DNA of 55,400 bases from Terriglobales bacterium (lineage in GTDB: Bacteria; Acidobacteriota; Terriglobia; Terriglobales; Acidobacteriaceae). Made by a program: the position numbers and the translations under genes. Positions 32,975 to 44,414 of this stretch are shown here, piece by piece (the first letter of the stretch is position 1; each line of letters starts with the position of its first letter). The notes under the pieces were generated by a model that saw only the letters and a program-made list of their open reading frames with translations, made no database searches and was not told where the DNA came from. The stretch covers positions 1 to 55,400 of the forward strand of contig DASRER010000033.1 of assembly GCA_035651995.1 (NCBI GenBank), given 5' to 3'.

Positions 32975-33601
32975 CTATTCCGGCTCGGCCGCCTCGTCCT
33001 GCATGCGCCGCCGGTAGGCGCGAACCGTCCAGTAGATGAGCACCACCGCCGCCACGGCGATGATCGCGTTGGCGCGGCCCATCAGCCGCTCCAGCCTCTC
33101 GAACTGTCCGCCGAATAAGTAACCGAGGCCCGATATTACGCTGACCCAGACCACCGCGCCGAGAAAATTGAAAATGGCGAACTTCCGCCAGTGCATCCGC
33201 AGAACGCCCGCCAGCGGTCCGGCGATGATCCGCATTCCGAAAATGAAGCGCGCGAAGAACACGGTGACCGCGCCGTGTTTGGCGAACAAGCGCTCGCCCA
33301 TCGCGATCGTGCGGTTGCGGATCCGGAAAAAATGCCGGTAGCGCTCCAGCAGCTTGCGGCCGCCGCGGTGTCCGATGGCATACCCGATGTTGTCGCCCAC
33401 CGTGCATGCGCAGATGCCGGCCACAATCACCACCGGCAGGTGCAGCTTGTTCTCCGACCATGCCAGGAAGCTGGCGAACAGCAGCACGGTCTCGCCCGGC
33501 ACCGGGATGCCCATGTTCTCCAGCAGCAGGGCAATCACCACGGCCCAGTAGCCGAACTCGGCGAAGAACGCGCGCAGATGCGCGAAGAGCCAGCTATCCA
33601 T
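32975..33601 (-). CDS. DedA family (VTT/SNARE-associated) membrane protein
   Basis: DedA proteins are membrane proteins linked to undecaprenyl-phosphate or phosphatidylethanolamine flipping. This 208-aa protein has the early helix motif LLENMGIPVPGETVLLFASF, the central VGDNIGYAIGHRGG, and the signature FFARFIFGMRIIAGPLAGV with both conserved arginines. The length is typical. A second, more divergent DedA-like gene is at 47770. Confidence 0.92.
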   Translation of the reverse strand: MDSWLFAHLRAFFAEFGYWAVVIALLLENMGIPVPGETVLLFASFLAWSENKLHLPVVIVAGICACTVGDNIGYAIGHRGGRKLLERYRHFFRIRNRTIAMGERLFAKHGAVTVFFARFIFGMRIIAGPLAGVLRMHWRKFAIFNFLGAVVWVSVISGLGYLFGGQFERLERLMGRANAIIAVAAVVLIYWTVRAYRRRMQDEAAEPE

Positions 33602-33603
33602 GG

Positions 33604-33703
33604 CAGCACACAGCAGTCAGCAATCAGCACTCAGCCAATGCAGGCCCGAGCTTCAAGATACAGCTTCAGGGCTGAATGCCGAGTGCTGAATGCTGAGCGC
33701 TGG
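33604..33703. repeat. Family C repeats at the hydrolase 3' end
   Basis: GCAGTCAGCAATCAGCACTCAGC and CAGGGCTGAATGCCGAGTGCTGAATGCTGAGC are imperfect inverted partners about 30 bp apart. The second copy encodes the last residues of the hydrolase. Confidence 0.75.
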
Positions 33704-34580
33704 TTAGGAATGAGATGACTGCCGCATTGAAGTTGTCCGGCGCTTCCTCATACGGCAGATGCCCAACGCCGGGCAGAAGCACGGTGCGCGTGTTCGGCAA
33801 TCGCTTCGCCAGTTCCGCGGCCGACGAAGCCATCACCGCCGGATCGCGCTCGCCCCACAGCACCAGCGTTGGAAGATGCGCAATCTGGGGGAGCGCGCGC
33901 TCCAGCTCGTCCAGGTCCTGATGCCAGGTTCGCAGGATGCGCAGTGTGTGCTCCACCGACCCGGGCGGGCGCAGATAGCTCGCGTACGTTTCCGCCGTCC
34001 CCGGAGGGATGCGTCGCGGGTCGCCGTAAACGCGGCGCAGGAAGAATCCGCGCAGCGGCGGCGCCAGTATCTTCAGGCACGGAACCGTCACGAACTGCGG
34101 CAGCAGGTTCAGCGCGGCGATACGGCCGCGTGGTCCGCGCGACCACGGATTCACCGCCGCCACCAGCAGCAGCCTTTGAATCCGCTTGTCGCCTGCCGCA
34201 TCCATCGCGGCTGCCTTCATCGCGACGGCTCCGCCGTGCGACGTGCCCAGCAGATCAAAGCGTTCCACGCCGCAGGCGGCGCAGAAATTCAGCAGCCACT
34301 TCGCCAGGCCCCGCAGCGAGCAGTCCATCGGAAGGCGTTGCGATTCGCCCGCCCCCGGCAGGTCGAGCGCAAACACGGTACGTATGCGCGCCAGTTCGGG
34401 CAAATTGAAGCGCCAGGAGAAAGCCGATGCGATCAGCCCATGCACCAGCACCAGCGGCGGACCATCGCCGCCGTGCAGATAGCGCACCCGCACGCCGTCC
34501 ACGGTGATCCACCGTTCAGCGAGACCAGCCGCCACAGCGGAGGCGCTGTATACCGTGGCGTGTTGGAGCCTGGTGTTCAA
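33666..34580 (-). CDS. Alpha/beta hydrolase
   Basis: The protein has a standard alpha/beta hydrolase fold with oxyanion region LVHGLIASAFSW, nucleophile elbow GTSHGG (Ser114), acid in LVLWGERDPAV and catalytic His in LLPGVGHLPYEE. The substrate is unknown. The frame begins with a TTG at 34580 and no better start is visible, so the first 20 residues are uncertain. The C-terminal SAQHSALGIQP and the stop are encoded by the family C repeat. Confidence 0.88.
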   Translation of the reverse strand: MNTRLQHATVYSASAVAAGLAERWITVDGVRVRYLHGGDGPPLVLVHGLIASAFSWRFNLPELARIRTVFALDLPGAGESQRLPMDCSLRGLAKWLLNFCAACGVERFDLLGTSHGGAVAMKAAAMDAAGDKRIQRLLLVAAVNPWSRGPRGRIAALNLLPQFVTVPCLKILAPPLRGFFLRRVYGDPRRIPPGTAETYASYLRPPGSVEHTLRILRTWHQDLDELERALPQIAHLPTLVLWGERDPAVMASSAAELAKRLPNTRTVLLPGVGHLPYEEAPDNFNAAVISFLTSAQHSALGIQP

Positions 34581-34729
34581 GAAGGAAATCGCCGGTAGCG
34601 AGACGACGGTTTAGTGACGCCCATCTTCACTGTCTACCATTCACTATCCACTTTCCACCGCTTTTTGCAGGCAACCGAACCGCACCTGCTTGATTCCAAT
34701 CTGAGCGAATCGCCTCTGTCGCTTCTGTT

Positions 34730-34757
34730 GGGGAGCCTGTGCAGGCTCCCCGTTTTT
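34730..34757 (+). terminator. Rho-independent terminator in the divergent spacer
   Basis: GGGGAGCCTG, two-base loop, CAGGCTCCCC (34730-34751), then G and TTTTT. It is a textbook hairpin with a 10-bp stem. It could end a small RNA starting within the spacer. Confidence 0.8.
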
Positions 34758-34972
34758 GTTGGCCGATCGGCGACGCCATCCTGTTCCAAGCGGGGCGCAC
34801 AGGTCTGGCGCTTTTTCCGTAAGGCGCGCGCCGAAAAGCGCCATCCTACGCCGTTCGGAATATCCACTTCCGCCCGCCCCGCATCTTACAACCTATTCAG
34901 AACAAAGCAGTTCTGGATACAGCCTTCCAGATTGGCCTACCAAAAATGGTAGCCGTTCGCGTAAGTCGCTTC

Positions 34973-34978
34973 TATAAT
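34973..34978 (+). promoter_or_regulatory. TATAAT -10 for the histidine kinase operon
   Basis: A perfect TATAAT lies 41 bp before the ATG at 35019. The -35 region (about 34950-34955) shows no good match, so an activator may be needed. Confidence 0.45.
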
Positions 34979-35018
34979 TGCGTAACGCGCAGTTCCGAAA
35001 GCACTTAGACGATCCCAT

Positions 35019-37932
<2,914 letters not shown>

Positions 37933-37940
<8 letters not shown>

Positions 37941-39375
37941 AGCTGTTGCCTCTACGCCGCTACGCAGCTCGCCACCGCTGGAAGGCGGGGCGCGCACGGG
38001 CGCCATTTTGATCATTGACGACGAAGCCGCCATTCGCGAGTCGCTGCAGACGCTGCTCGAACTGGAAGGCTACCGCGTGGAAGTTGCCGGCGACGGCGAC
38101 GAAGGCCTCGCCCGCCTCGGCAACGAACCCTTCGACGTGGTCCTGCTGGACTACGCGCTTCCCGGCCGCAACGGTCTCAAGGTGCTCACTGAAATCCGCG
38201 AGCGCGACCCGCAGATGGCCGTCATCATGGTCACCGCCTTCGGCACGGTGGAGAACGCGGTGAAGGCCATGCAGGGCGGCGCCGTCAACTTCATCCAGAA
38301 GCCCTGGGACAACGAAAAACTGCTCGCCGACGTGGGCGCGGCCATCGCGCACCGCCGCATCGAAGAGGAAAACGTACAGCTCAAGCGCGCCCTCAAGCAG
38401 CGCTACAACTTCGAAAACATCGTCGGCAAGTCCGACACCATGCTGCGCATCTTCGACCTGGTGAGCCAGGTGGCGCCCTCGCGCTCTACCGTGCTCATCC
38501 AGGGCGAGAGCGGCACCGGAAAAGAGCTGATCGCGAAAGCGATCCACATGAACTCGCCCCGCAAGGACCGCGCTTTCGTCCCGGTCAACACCGGTTCGAT
38601 GCCCGCCGACCTGCTCGAGTCCACCCTGTTTGGTCACGTGAAAGGCGCGTTCACCAGCGCGGTCGCATCGAAGAAGGGCCTGTTCGAGATCGCCGACCGC
38701 GGCACGCTGTTCCTCGACGAAATCGGCGCCATGAGCCTGGAGACGCAGGCAAAAATCCTCCGCGTGCTCCAGGACCGAAAGTTCATGCACCTGGGCGGCG
38801 TGCAGGAAATCCAGGTGGACGTGCGCATCATCGCCGCCACCAACGTGGACCTGCGGCAACTGGTGCGCGAGGGCCGCTTCCGCGACGACCTCTACTATCG
38901 CCTGAACGTCATCACACTCGACCTGCCGCCGCTGCGCAACCGCCGCGAGGACATCACACTCCTCGTCGATCACTTCCTGCGCAAGTTCTCCACCGAAAAC
39001 GACAAGCCGATGCGGCAGATGTCGGTCGAAGCGCTGCGTCCGCTGCTCGACTACGCCTGGCCGGGCAACGTACGCGAACTGGAGAACGTGGTCGAGCGCG
39101 CCGTGGTGCTCTCCAACGGCCCCGTCATCGGCCCTGACCTGCTGCCCGACCATATCGCGGGCCGAGGCGCGGCGCAGCAGCTCATCGAGCACCGGCCCGA
39201 CGCCTCGCTGTTCGACATCATGGAAGAGTGCGAGCGCCGCATCATCGCCGATATGCTCGAGCGCTGCAATTGGAACCAGACCGAGGCCGCCGAGCAGTTC
39301 CACGTCCCGCTCTCGACGCTGAACCAGAAGATCAAGCGCCTGAACATCGAAATCCGCAAGAAATCGAAGGACTAA
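37933..39375 (+). CDS. Sigma-54-dependent response regulator (NtrC family)
   Basis: The regulator contains a receiver (about 17-135, phosphoacceptor in VVLLDYALPG, Lys in IQKPW), an AAA+ domain with Walker A GESGTGKE, and a Fis-type helix-turn-helix (NWNQTEAAEQFHVPLSTLNQ). The sigma-54 contact loop reads GAFTSA (residues 238-243) instead of the usual GAFTGA. The length is 480 aa. It should activate RNA polymerase holding sigma-54 after phosphorylation by the kinase encoded just upstream. The targets are unknown; I did not find an obvious -24/-12 promoter before the mlaE-like gene. Confidence 0.93.
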
Positions 39376-39519
39376 TGCTCCAAGCGCTCACCTCGATTCT
39401 GCGGGGTCTGAGGTTCTGGGGATTGATCCTGCAATCTTGAAGCGCCGTCTTGGGCCCGTGTTCTTGGCGGGCTCAGGACCTCTGTAGTCTCTTTCGGCGG
39501 TCAAAGTTCCCCGGGCGCT

Positions 39520-39528
39520 TGCTACACT
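39520..39528 (+). promoter_or_regulatory. Extended -10 promoter close to the mlaE start
   Basis: TGCTACACT (TG-N-TACACT) ends 11 bases before the ATG at 39540, so transcription would start about five bases before the start codon. The mRNA would be almost leaderless. Confidence 0.5.
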
Positions 39529-39539
39529 ATTCGGCACTC

Positions 39540-40319
39540 ATGCCGCTGGAGCTGGTTTCTCCCGCAGAAATCGCGAAGGAAAAAGTACTCGCCGTGCAGG
39601 AGTACGCGGAGCTTGCCTGGCGCTCCGTCACCAACCTGTTCCGGCAGCCGCGCTACGTGGCCGACATGCTGCTCCAGGCCGACAACATCGGCGTCGGCTC
39701 GCTGCCCATCGTCATCCTGACCGGGTTCTTCACGGGCGCCGTGCTGGCGCTGAACACCTCGAGCACCCTGGAAAAATTCGGATCGCTCTCGCTCACCGGC
39801 CAGCTCGTCTCGGTATCCATGGTGCGCGAACTCGGCCCGGTGCTCACCGGCCTGCTGGTGGCCGGACGCAACGCCAGCGGCATGGCCAGCGAACTCGGCT
39901 CTATGAAGGTGACCGAGCAGATCGACGCCATGCGCGCGCTGGGCACCGACCCGTACAAGAAGCTGGTCACGCCGCGCGTTGCCGCGACCGTGGTGATGCT
40001 TTTCTTCCTGAGCATCATCTCCGACCTGGTGGGCCTGTGCGGCGGCTGGTTCATCAGCTACGCGCTGCTCGGCCTTGACAGCTATCAGTACTGGACTACC
40101 TCGTACCAGACGCTCGCTTATGCCGACGTGATCATGGGGCTGGTGAAGCCGATCTTCTTCGGCTTTCTCATCTCCACCGTCGGCTGCTACTACGGCATGT
40201 CCACCACCGGCGGCACGCAGGGCGTGGGGCGCTCGACCACCCAGGCGGTGGTCGCCGCGTCGGTGCTCATCCTGGTGGTCGACTTCTTCCTGACGCGCTT
40301 CCTCATGGTGGTGCTGTAA
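39540..40319 (+). CDS. mlaE: MlaE-type phospholipid ABC transporter permease
   Basis: MlaE is the inner-membrane permease of lipid-trafficking ABC systems that work with MCE-domain proteins between the two membranes. The 259-aa protein has five or so helices and the family motif region VRELGPVLTGLLVAGRNAS, followed by MKVTEQIDAMRALGTDP. I start at the ATG at 39540 (MPLELVSPAEIAKEK); the frame extends upstream through unrelated codons. The ATPase gene follows three bases after the stop. No MCE (MlaD) gene is in the window. Confidence 0.92.
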   Translation: MPLELVSPAEIAKEKVLAVQEYAELAWRSVTNLFRQPRYVADMLLQADNIGVGSLPIVILTGFFTGAVLALNTSSTLEKFGSLSLTGQLVSVSMVRELGPVLTGLLVAGRNASGMASELGSMKVTEQIDAMRALGTDPYKKLVTPRVAATVVMLFFLSIISDLVGLCGGWFISYALLGLDSYQYWTTSYQTLAYADVIMGLVKPIFFGFLISTVGCYYGMSTTGGTQGVGRSTTQAVVAASVLILVVDFFLTRFLMVVL

Positions 40320-40322
40320 GCG

Positions 40323-41171
40323 ATGTCGTCCATCACCCATCCGGCCGATCTGCCCGCCCCGGCGCCGTTTCCCGCCGAAGACAAGGCCATCGTCTTCGAT
40401 GACGTGGCGATTTCGTTCGAAGAAAACGAAGTGCTGAAGAGCATTTCCTTCGCGCTCACTCGCGGCGAGACGAAAGTCCTGCTGGGCATTGCCGGCTCCG
40501 GCAAGAGCACCATCCTCAAGCTGGCGCTGGGGCTGCTTCGCCCCGACCGCGGACGCATCTGGGTGCTCGGCCAGGAAGTGACGGCCATGACCGAACAGGA
40601 CCTATTCGCCCTCCGCAGCCGCGTGGGCATGGTCTTTCAGGAGAGCGCGCTCTTCGATTCACTCACCGTGCGGGAGAACGTGGGCTACCGCCTGATGGAA
40701 GACCACAGCTTGAGCGCCGGGGAAGTGGAGCAGCGCGTGGCGGAGGCGCTGCGATTCGTCGAGCTGGAGCACACGCTCGACATGTTTCCGTCCGAACTCT
40801 CCGGCGGCATGCGGCGCCGCGTGGCCATCGCGCGCGCCATCGTCACGCGGCCGGAGGTCATTCTCTACGACTCGCCCACCGGCGGGCTCGATCCCATCAC
40901 GTCAACCACCATCATCGAGCTCATCCTGAAACAGCGCGACGTCTACAAGACCACCGCGCTCATGGTCACGCACCGCCTGCAGGACGCGTTCGTGATGGCC
41001 ACAAACTGCTTCGACACGAAACAGAACAAGATGGTGCCCATCGGCCGGGACTCCACCACGGACGTGGAGACGACATTCCTGGTCCTGCGCGACGGCTGCG
41101 TAATCTTCGACGGCGCCGCGGAACAGCTGGTGGAGACGCGGGACGAGTACATCAGGGAATACATCGCGTAA
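40323..41171 (+). CDS. mlaF: MlaF-type ABC transporter ATP-binding protein
   Basis: This is the ATPase partner of the MlaE-like permease. Walker A is GIAGSGKST, the ABC signature LSGGMRRRVAIARAI, Walker B VILYDSPTGGLDP, and the switch His is in MVTHRLQDAF. The length of 282 aa includes about 20 extra N-terminal residues (Pro/Ala-rich). The pair mlaE-mlaF follows the two-component genes on the same strand. After the stop lies a family D palindrome shared with the convergent gene at 41249. Confidence 0.94.
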   Translation: MSSITHPADLPAPAPFPAEDKAIVFDDVAISFEENEVLKSISFALTRGETKVLLGIAGSGKSTILKLALGLLRPDRGRIWVLGQEVTAMTEQDLFALRSRVGMVFQESALFDSLTVRENVGYRLMEDHSLSAGEVEQRVAEALRFVELEHTLDMFPSELSGGMRRRVAIARAIVTRPEVILYDSPTGGLDPITSTTIIELILKQRDVYKTTALMVTHRLQDAFVMATNCFDTKQNKMVPIGRDSTTDVETTFLVLRDGCVIFDGAAEQLVETRDEYIREYIA

Positions 41172-41173
41172 CT

Positions 41174-41247
41174 GCAGTTTCAAGGTTGCAAGTTTCGAGT
41201 TGCACCGCGCCTTATCTCGAAACTTGAAACCCGAAACTTGAAACTCC
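41174..41247. terminator. Family D inverted repeat between convergent genes
   Basis: GTTTCAAG...AAGTTTCGAG on the left and CTCGAAACTTGAAACCCGAAACTTGAAAC on the right form a long imperfect hairpin filling almost the whole 77-bp spacer between two stop codons. It probably serves as a bidirectional terminator or RNA 3'-end structure. Confidence 0.55.
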
Positions 41248-41248
41248 C

Positions 41249-41695
41249 TTATCTTCCCGCTCCCATCCGCTTTTCGCGTACCAGGGCCACGTTGCGCGCC
41301 ACGGCTTCCAGCTTCCTGCGCGCCTGCGGTGTGCGCTCCGCAACTTTCTCTATGTTCAGCATGGCGGTCGGAAAACGCTCGCGGATCTGCTTCAGGAACG
41401 GCTTGATTTTGGCGTAGTAGAAAAACATCTCGCCGGCATTTTCCACGAACAGCGCCTCGTTGAGCGTGCCGAAGACCACCAGCGACGCCGCCATGTCCCA
41501 GTAACCGAGCACCTGGCGAATGAAGGCGTTGTTGGGATCAGCGGGATTGCTGAGGAGCGCGATGACATCGTCGGCGCTGGCAGGCCAGAATTCGCCGCCC
41601 ATGTAGCGGCGCGCATTGCGCATAACCGCTTCGCGGCGCAGGTCATACAGCTTCAGGATCAGGTCGGCATCGGTGGGTGTGGGCTTCTTAGCCAT
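41249..41695 (-). CDS. Conserved-looking cytoplasmic protein of unknown function
   Basis: The 148-aa protein has no membrane segment or signal peptide. It is helical and rich in aromatic residues, with YDLRREAVMRNARRYMGGEF near the start and EALFVENAGEMFFYYAKIKP in the middle. I do not recognise a family with confidence. The start is the ATG at 41695, preceded by GGGAGAAATC; the frame to 41743 adds residues from upstream spacer. It lies downstream of topA. Confidence 0.72.
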   Translation of the reverse strand: MAKKPTPTDADLILKLYDLRREAVMRNARRYMGGEFWPASADDVIALLSNPADPNNAFIRQVLGYWDMAASLVVFGTLNEALFVENAGEMFFYYAKIKPFLKQIRERFPTAMLNIEKVAERTPQARRKLEAVARNVALVREKRMGAGR

Positions 41696-41770
41696 GATTT
41701 CTCCCGGCAAAAGCAATGTGCGCGCCCTCGGCGCGCACTTCACTATACCAATTTCCGGGACTATAGCAGC

Positions 41771-44254
41771 TTATGAAGCCGCGACGGCCTCCAGCGGACG
41801 CGAGTAGTCGCACTCCCCCTTCGGGCAGGCAATCACCAGCCCTGATTTCAGGTTCTTCTCCACCAGGTACTCGCTGCCGCATTGCGGGCACTTCTCCGCG
41901 ATCGGCTTGTGCGCCGAGGTGAACTTGCACTTCGGATAATTCGAGCAGCCGTAGAAGCTGTTCCCGCGCTTGCGTGCTTTCTTCTCCACCAGGTCTCCGT
42001 CCTTGCACTCCGGACATTTCACCCCGATGAAGTTCTGCTTGATGTACTTGCACTCCGGATACCCGGAGCACGACACGAACTCACCGTAGCGCCCGTGGCG
42101 CAGCACCATGTTGCGCCCGCACTTGGGACAGGTTTCTTCCAGCGGAATGTCCGGAACTTTCTTGCCCTGGTCCAGGCGGCGCGTGGTCTTGCAGTCCGGA
42201 TACCCGGTGCACGCCATGAACTGTCCGAAGCGTCCGCGCTTCAGGACCATCGGACGCCCGCAGTTCTCGCAGTATTCCTCCTGCGACGTCTCCTGCATGT
42301 CGGCCGAGTCAAGGTCGGGCAAGTCAATCGGGTTTTCTCTCGTGAACGTGCAGCTGTTGGGATCGTTCTTGTCGTACGACGAGCACGCGTAAAACGACCC
42401 GTGTTTGCCCCACTTGATCACCAGCGGCGAGCCGCACCGTTCGCATTTCTCCTCGGTGGGCTTCTCCATCCGCTTGATGTTCTCCATGTGCTTGCGGGCA
42501 TAGTTCAGGTCTTTCTCGAATTTCTTGTAAAACTCGCCCAGCGCGTCGGTCCACTGCTCCTTGCCTTCCTCGATGTCGTCCAGCTCTTCTTCCAAACGCG
42601 CGGTGTATTGCAGGTCGAAGATGTCGGGGAAGTTCTCCACCAGCAGATCGGTGACGACCAGCCCGATCTCGGTCGGCACGAACTTGCCCCCGACTTTCTG
42701 CACGTACTGCCGCTCCTGGATGGTTGTGAGGATCGCCGCGTAGGTGGACGGACGCCCGATGCCGCGCTCTTCCAGTTCCTTCACCAGCGACGCCTCGTTG
42801 TAGCGCGGCGGTGGCTCGGTGAAGTGCTGCTCCGGCTTCAGCTCGCGCAACGCGAGCTTCTGTCCCGCTTCCAGCGGAGGCAGCTTGTGACGGAGCGCCT
42901 CATCTTCCTCGTCCTTGCCTTCCTTCGACTCCTCATAAACCTTGAGGAAGCCTTCGAACTTCAGGACGGAACCGGTAACCCGGAACGGATACGCGTCACC
43001 ATTGGTGCGCGCCTCGATGTCCACCACCGTCTGGTCGAAGACGGCGGGCGTCATCTGCGACGCCACGAAGCGCTGCCAGATGAGCTTGTAGACCTTGTAC
43101 TCGTCGTCCTTCAGATATTGCCGGATCGAATCCGGATGCCGCGCAACCGAAGTCGGCCGGATCGCCTCGTGCGCCTCCTGCGCCGCCTTGCGCGACTTGT
43201 AGAAGTTCGGCTGCTCGGGCACGAATGCGGCGCCGAACTGCTGCGGAATGAATTCGCGCACTTCGGCAAGCGCATCTTTGCTCACGTTCACCGAATCGGT
43301 GCGCATGTAGGTGATCAGGCCGACCGAGCCTTCTTCGCCGAGTTCCACGCCTTCGTACAGGCGCTGCGCCAGCATCATGGTGCGCTTCACGCTGAAGCGC
43401 AGCTTGCGTGACGAATCCTGCTGCAGCTTCGACGTGGTGAACGGCGGCGCCGGACTGCGGCGGCGCTCCTTCTTCTCGACGCCGGTGACGGTCCACTCGG
43501 CCTTTTCCAGCGCCGCGTTCAGGCGCTCGGCCGTGGCCGCGTCGGGGACCACGTTCTTTTCGGGATTGGCGCCCACCAGGTGCGCGTCGAATGCCGGCGG
43601 CTTGCCGGCGGCAAGGTGCGCGTCCAGCGTCCAGTACTCGGTCTTCTGGAACGCCTTGATTTCGCGCTCGCGCTCCACGATGAGGCGCAGCGCGACGGTC
43701 TGCACCCGGCCCGCGCTCAGCCCGCGGCGGACCTTGTCCCACAGCAGCGGCGAAATCTGGTAGCCCACCAGCCGATCGAGGACGCGGCGGGTTTGCTGCG
43801 CGTCCACCAGGTTGCGGTCAATCGTGCGCGGATGCTCGAACGCCTCCCGCACCGCCCGCTGCGTGATCTCATTGAACGTGACGCGATGGATCTCGCGTCC
43901 GTTGGCCGCCGCCTTCTTCGCTTTTTTCTTCTTCGATCCGTTGCCGCCCAGTTCGTCGGCCAGGTGCGCGGCAATGGCTTCGCCTTCGCGGTCCGGATCG
44001 GGCGCCAGATAGATGGCATCGGCGCCCTCGGCCAGCTTCTTCAGCTTGGCAAGGACCTTTTCCTTGCCGGGAATAACGACGTAGTCCGTTTCAAAATCGT
44101 TTTCAATGTCCACGCCGAGGTTGCTCTTGGGCAGGTCCTTGACGTGCCCCAGCGACGCCTCAACCGTGAAGCCCCTGCCAAGATATTTCTGGATGGTCTT
44201 CGCCTTGGCCGGCGATTCGACGATGACTAAACCCTTTGACAAAATCTTCGACAA
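41771..44254 (-). CDS. topA: DNA topoisomerase I (TopA)
   Basis: TopA relaxes negative supercoils by single-strand cleavage. The TOPRIM domain opens with LVIVESPAKAKTIQKYLG and contains PDPDREGEAIAAHL. The catalytic Tyr is in SVGLITYMRTDS. The C-terminus carries five Cys-rich zinc ribbons, starting with CERCGSP, CENCGRP, CPKCGRN, CPECKDG and CPQCGSE. At 827 aa it is a full-length bacterial type IA enzyme. The start codon is a TTG with GAGGGA just upstream. dprA lies 160 bp upstream on the same strand, a common neighbour. Confidence 0.96.
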   Translation of the reverse strand: MSKILSKGLVIVESPAKAKTIQKYLGRGFTVEASLGHVKDLPKSNLGVDIENDFETDYVVIPGKEKVLAKLKKLAEGADAIYLAPDPDREGEAIAAHLADELGGNGSKKKKAKKAAANGREIHRVTFNEITQRAVREAFEHPRTIDRNLVDAQQTRRVLDRLVGYQISPLLWDKVRRGLSAGRVQTVALRLIVEREREIKAFQKTEYWTLDAHLAAGKPPAFDAHLVGANPEKNVVPDAATAERLNAALEKAEWTVTGVEKKERRRSPAPPFTTSKLQQDSSRKLRFSVKRTMMLAQRLYEGVELGEEGSVGLITYMRTDSVNVSKDALAEVREFIPQQFGAAFVPEQPNFYKSRKAAQEAHEAIRPTSVARHPDSIRQYLKDDEYKVYKLIWQRFVASQMTPAVFDQTVVDIEARTNGDAYPFRVTGSVLKFEGFLKVYEESKEGKDEEDEALRHKLPPLEAGQKLALRELKPEQHFTEPPPRYNEASLVKELEERGIGRPSTYAAILTTIQERQYVQKVGGKFVPTEIGLVVTDLLVENFPDIFDLQYTARLEEELDDIEEGKEQWTDALGEFYKKFEKDLNYARKHMENIKRMEKPTEEKCERCGSPLVIKWGKHGSFYACSSYDKNDPNSCTFTRENPIDLPDLDSADMQETSQEEYCENCGRPMVLKRGRFGQFMACTGYPDCKTTRRLDQGKKVPDIPLEETCPKCGRNMVLRHGRYGEFVSCSGYPECKYIKQNFIGVKCPECKDGDLVEKKARKRGNSFYGCSNYPKCKFTSAHKPIAEKCPQCGSEYLVEKNLKSGLVIACPKGECDYSRPLEAVAAS

Positions 44255-44348
44255 TATTCCCTCTCTGGTTCCCTTAAGAACGACAAACTAGCACGGAAGT
44301 TGCAAGCGTGGCGAATCGCGGTACTCGTTTCAACAACAAGCGCGCCCT

Positions 44349-44380
44349 TGGCTGCTGGCTCTTGGCTCTTCGCTTGAAGC
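44349..44380. repeat. Family E repeat downstream of dprA
   Basis: TTGGCTGCTGGCTCTTGGCTCTTCGC is a run of GGCTGCT/GGCTCTT units, the same type as at 13498-13567 and 30137-30173. It occupies the dprA-topA spacer, which holds no gene. Confidence 0.7.
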
Positions 44381-44414
44381 ACTTGCAGCGAGCGAACGGG
44401 TTGAAGGAGCGCTT

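Larger units (their letters stand above)
34581..35018. other. Divergent spacer, 438 bp, with an orphan terminator
   Basis: No gene is seen. A strong terminator (34730-34757) points rightward, with no plus-strand gene before it in this spacer. TATAAT at 34973-34978 is a good -10 for the histidine kinase gene, with no clear -35. Confidence 0.55.
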
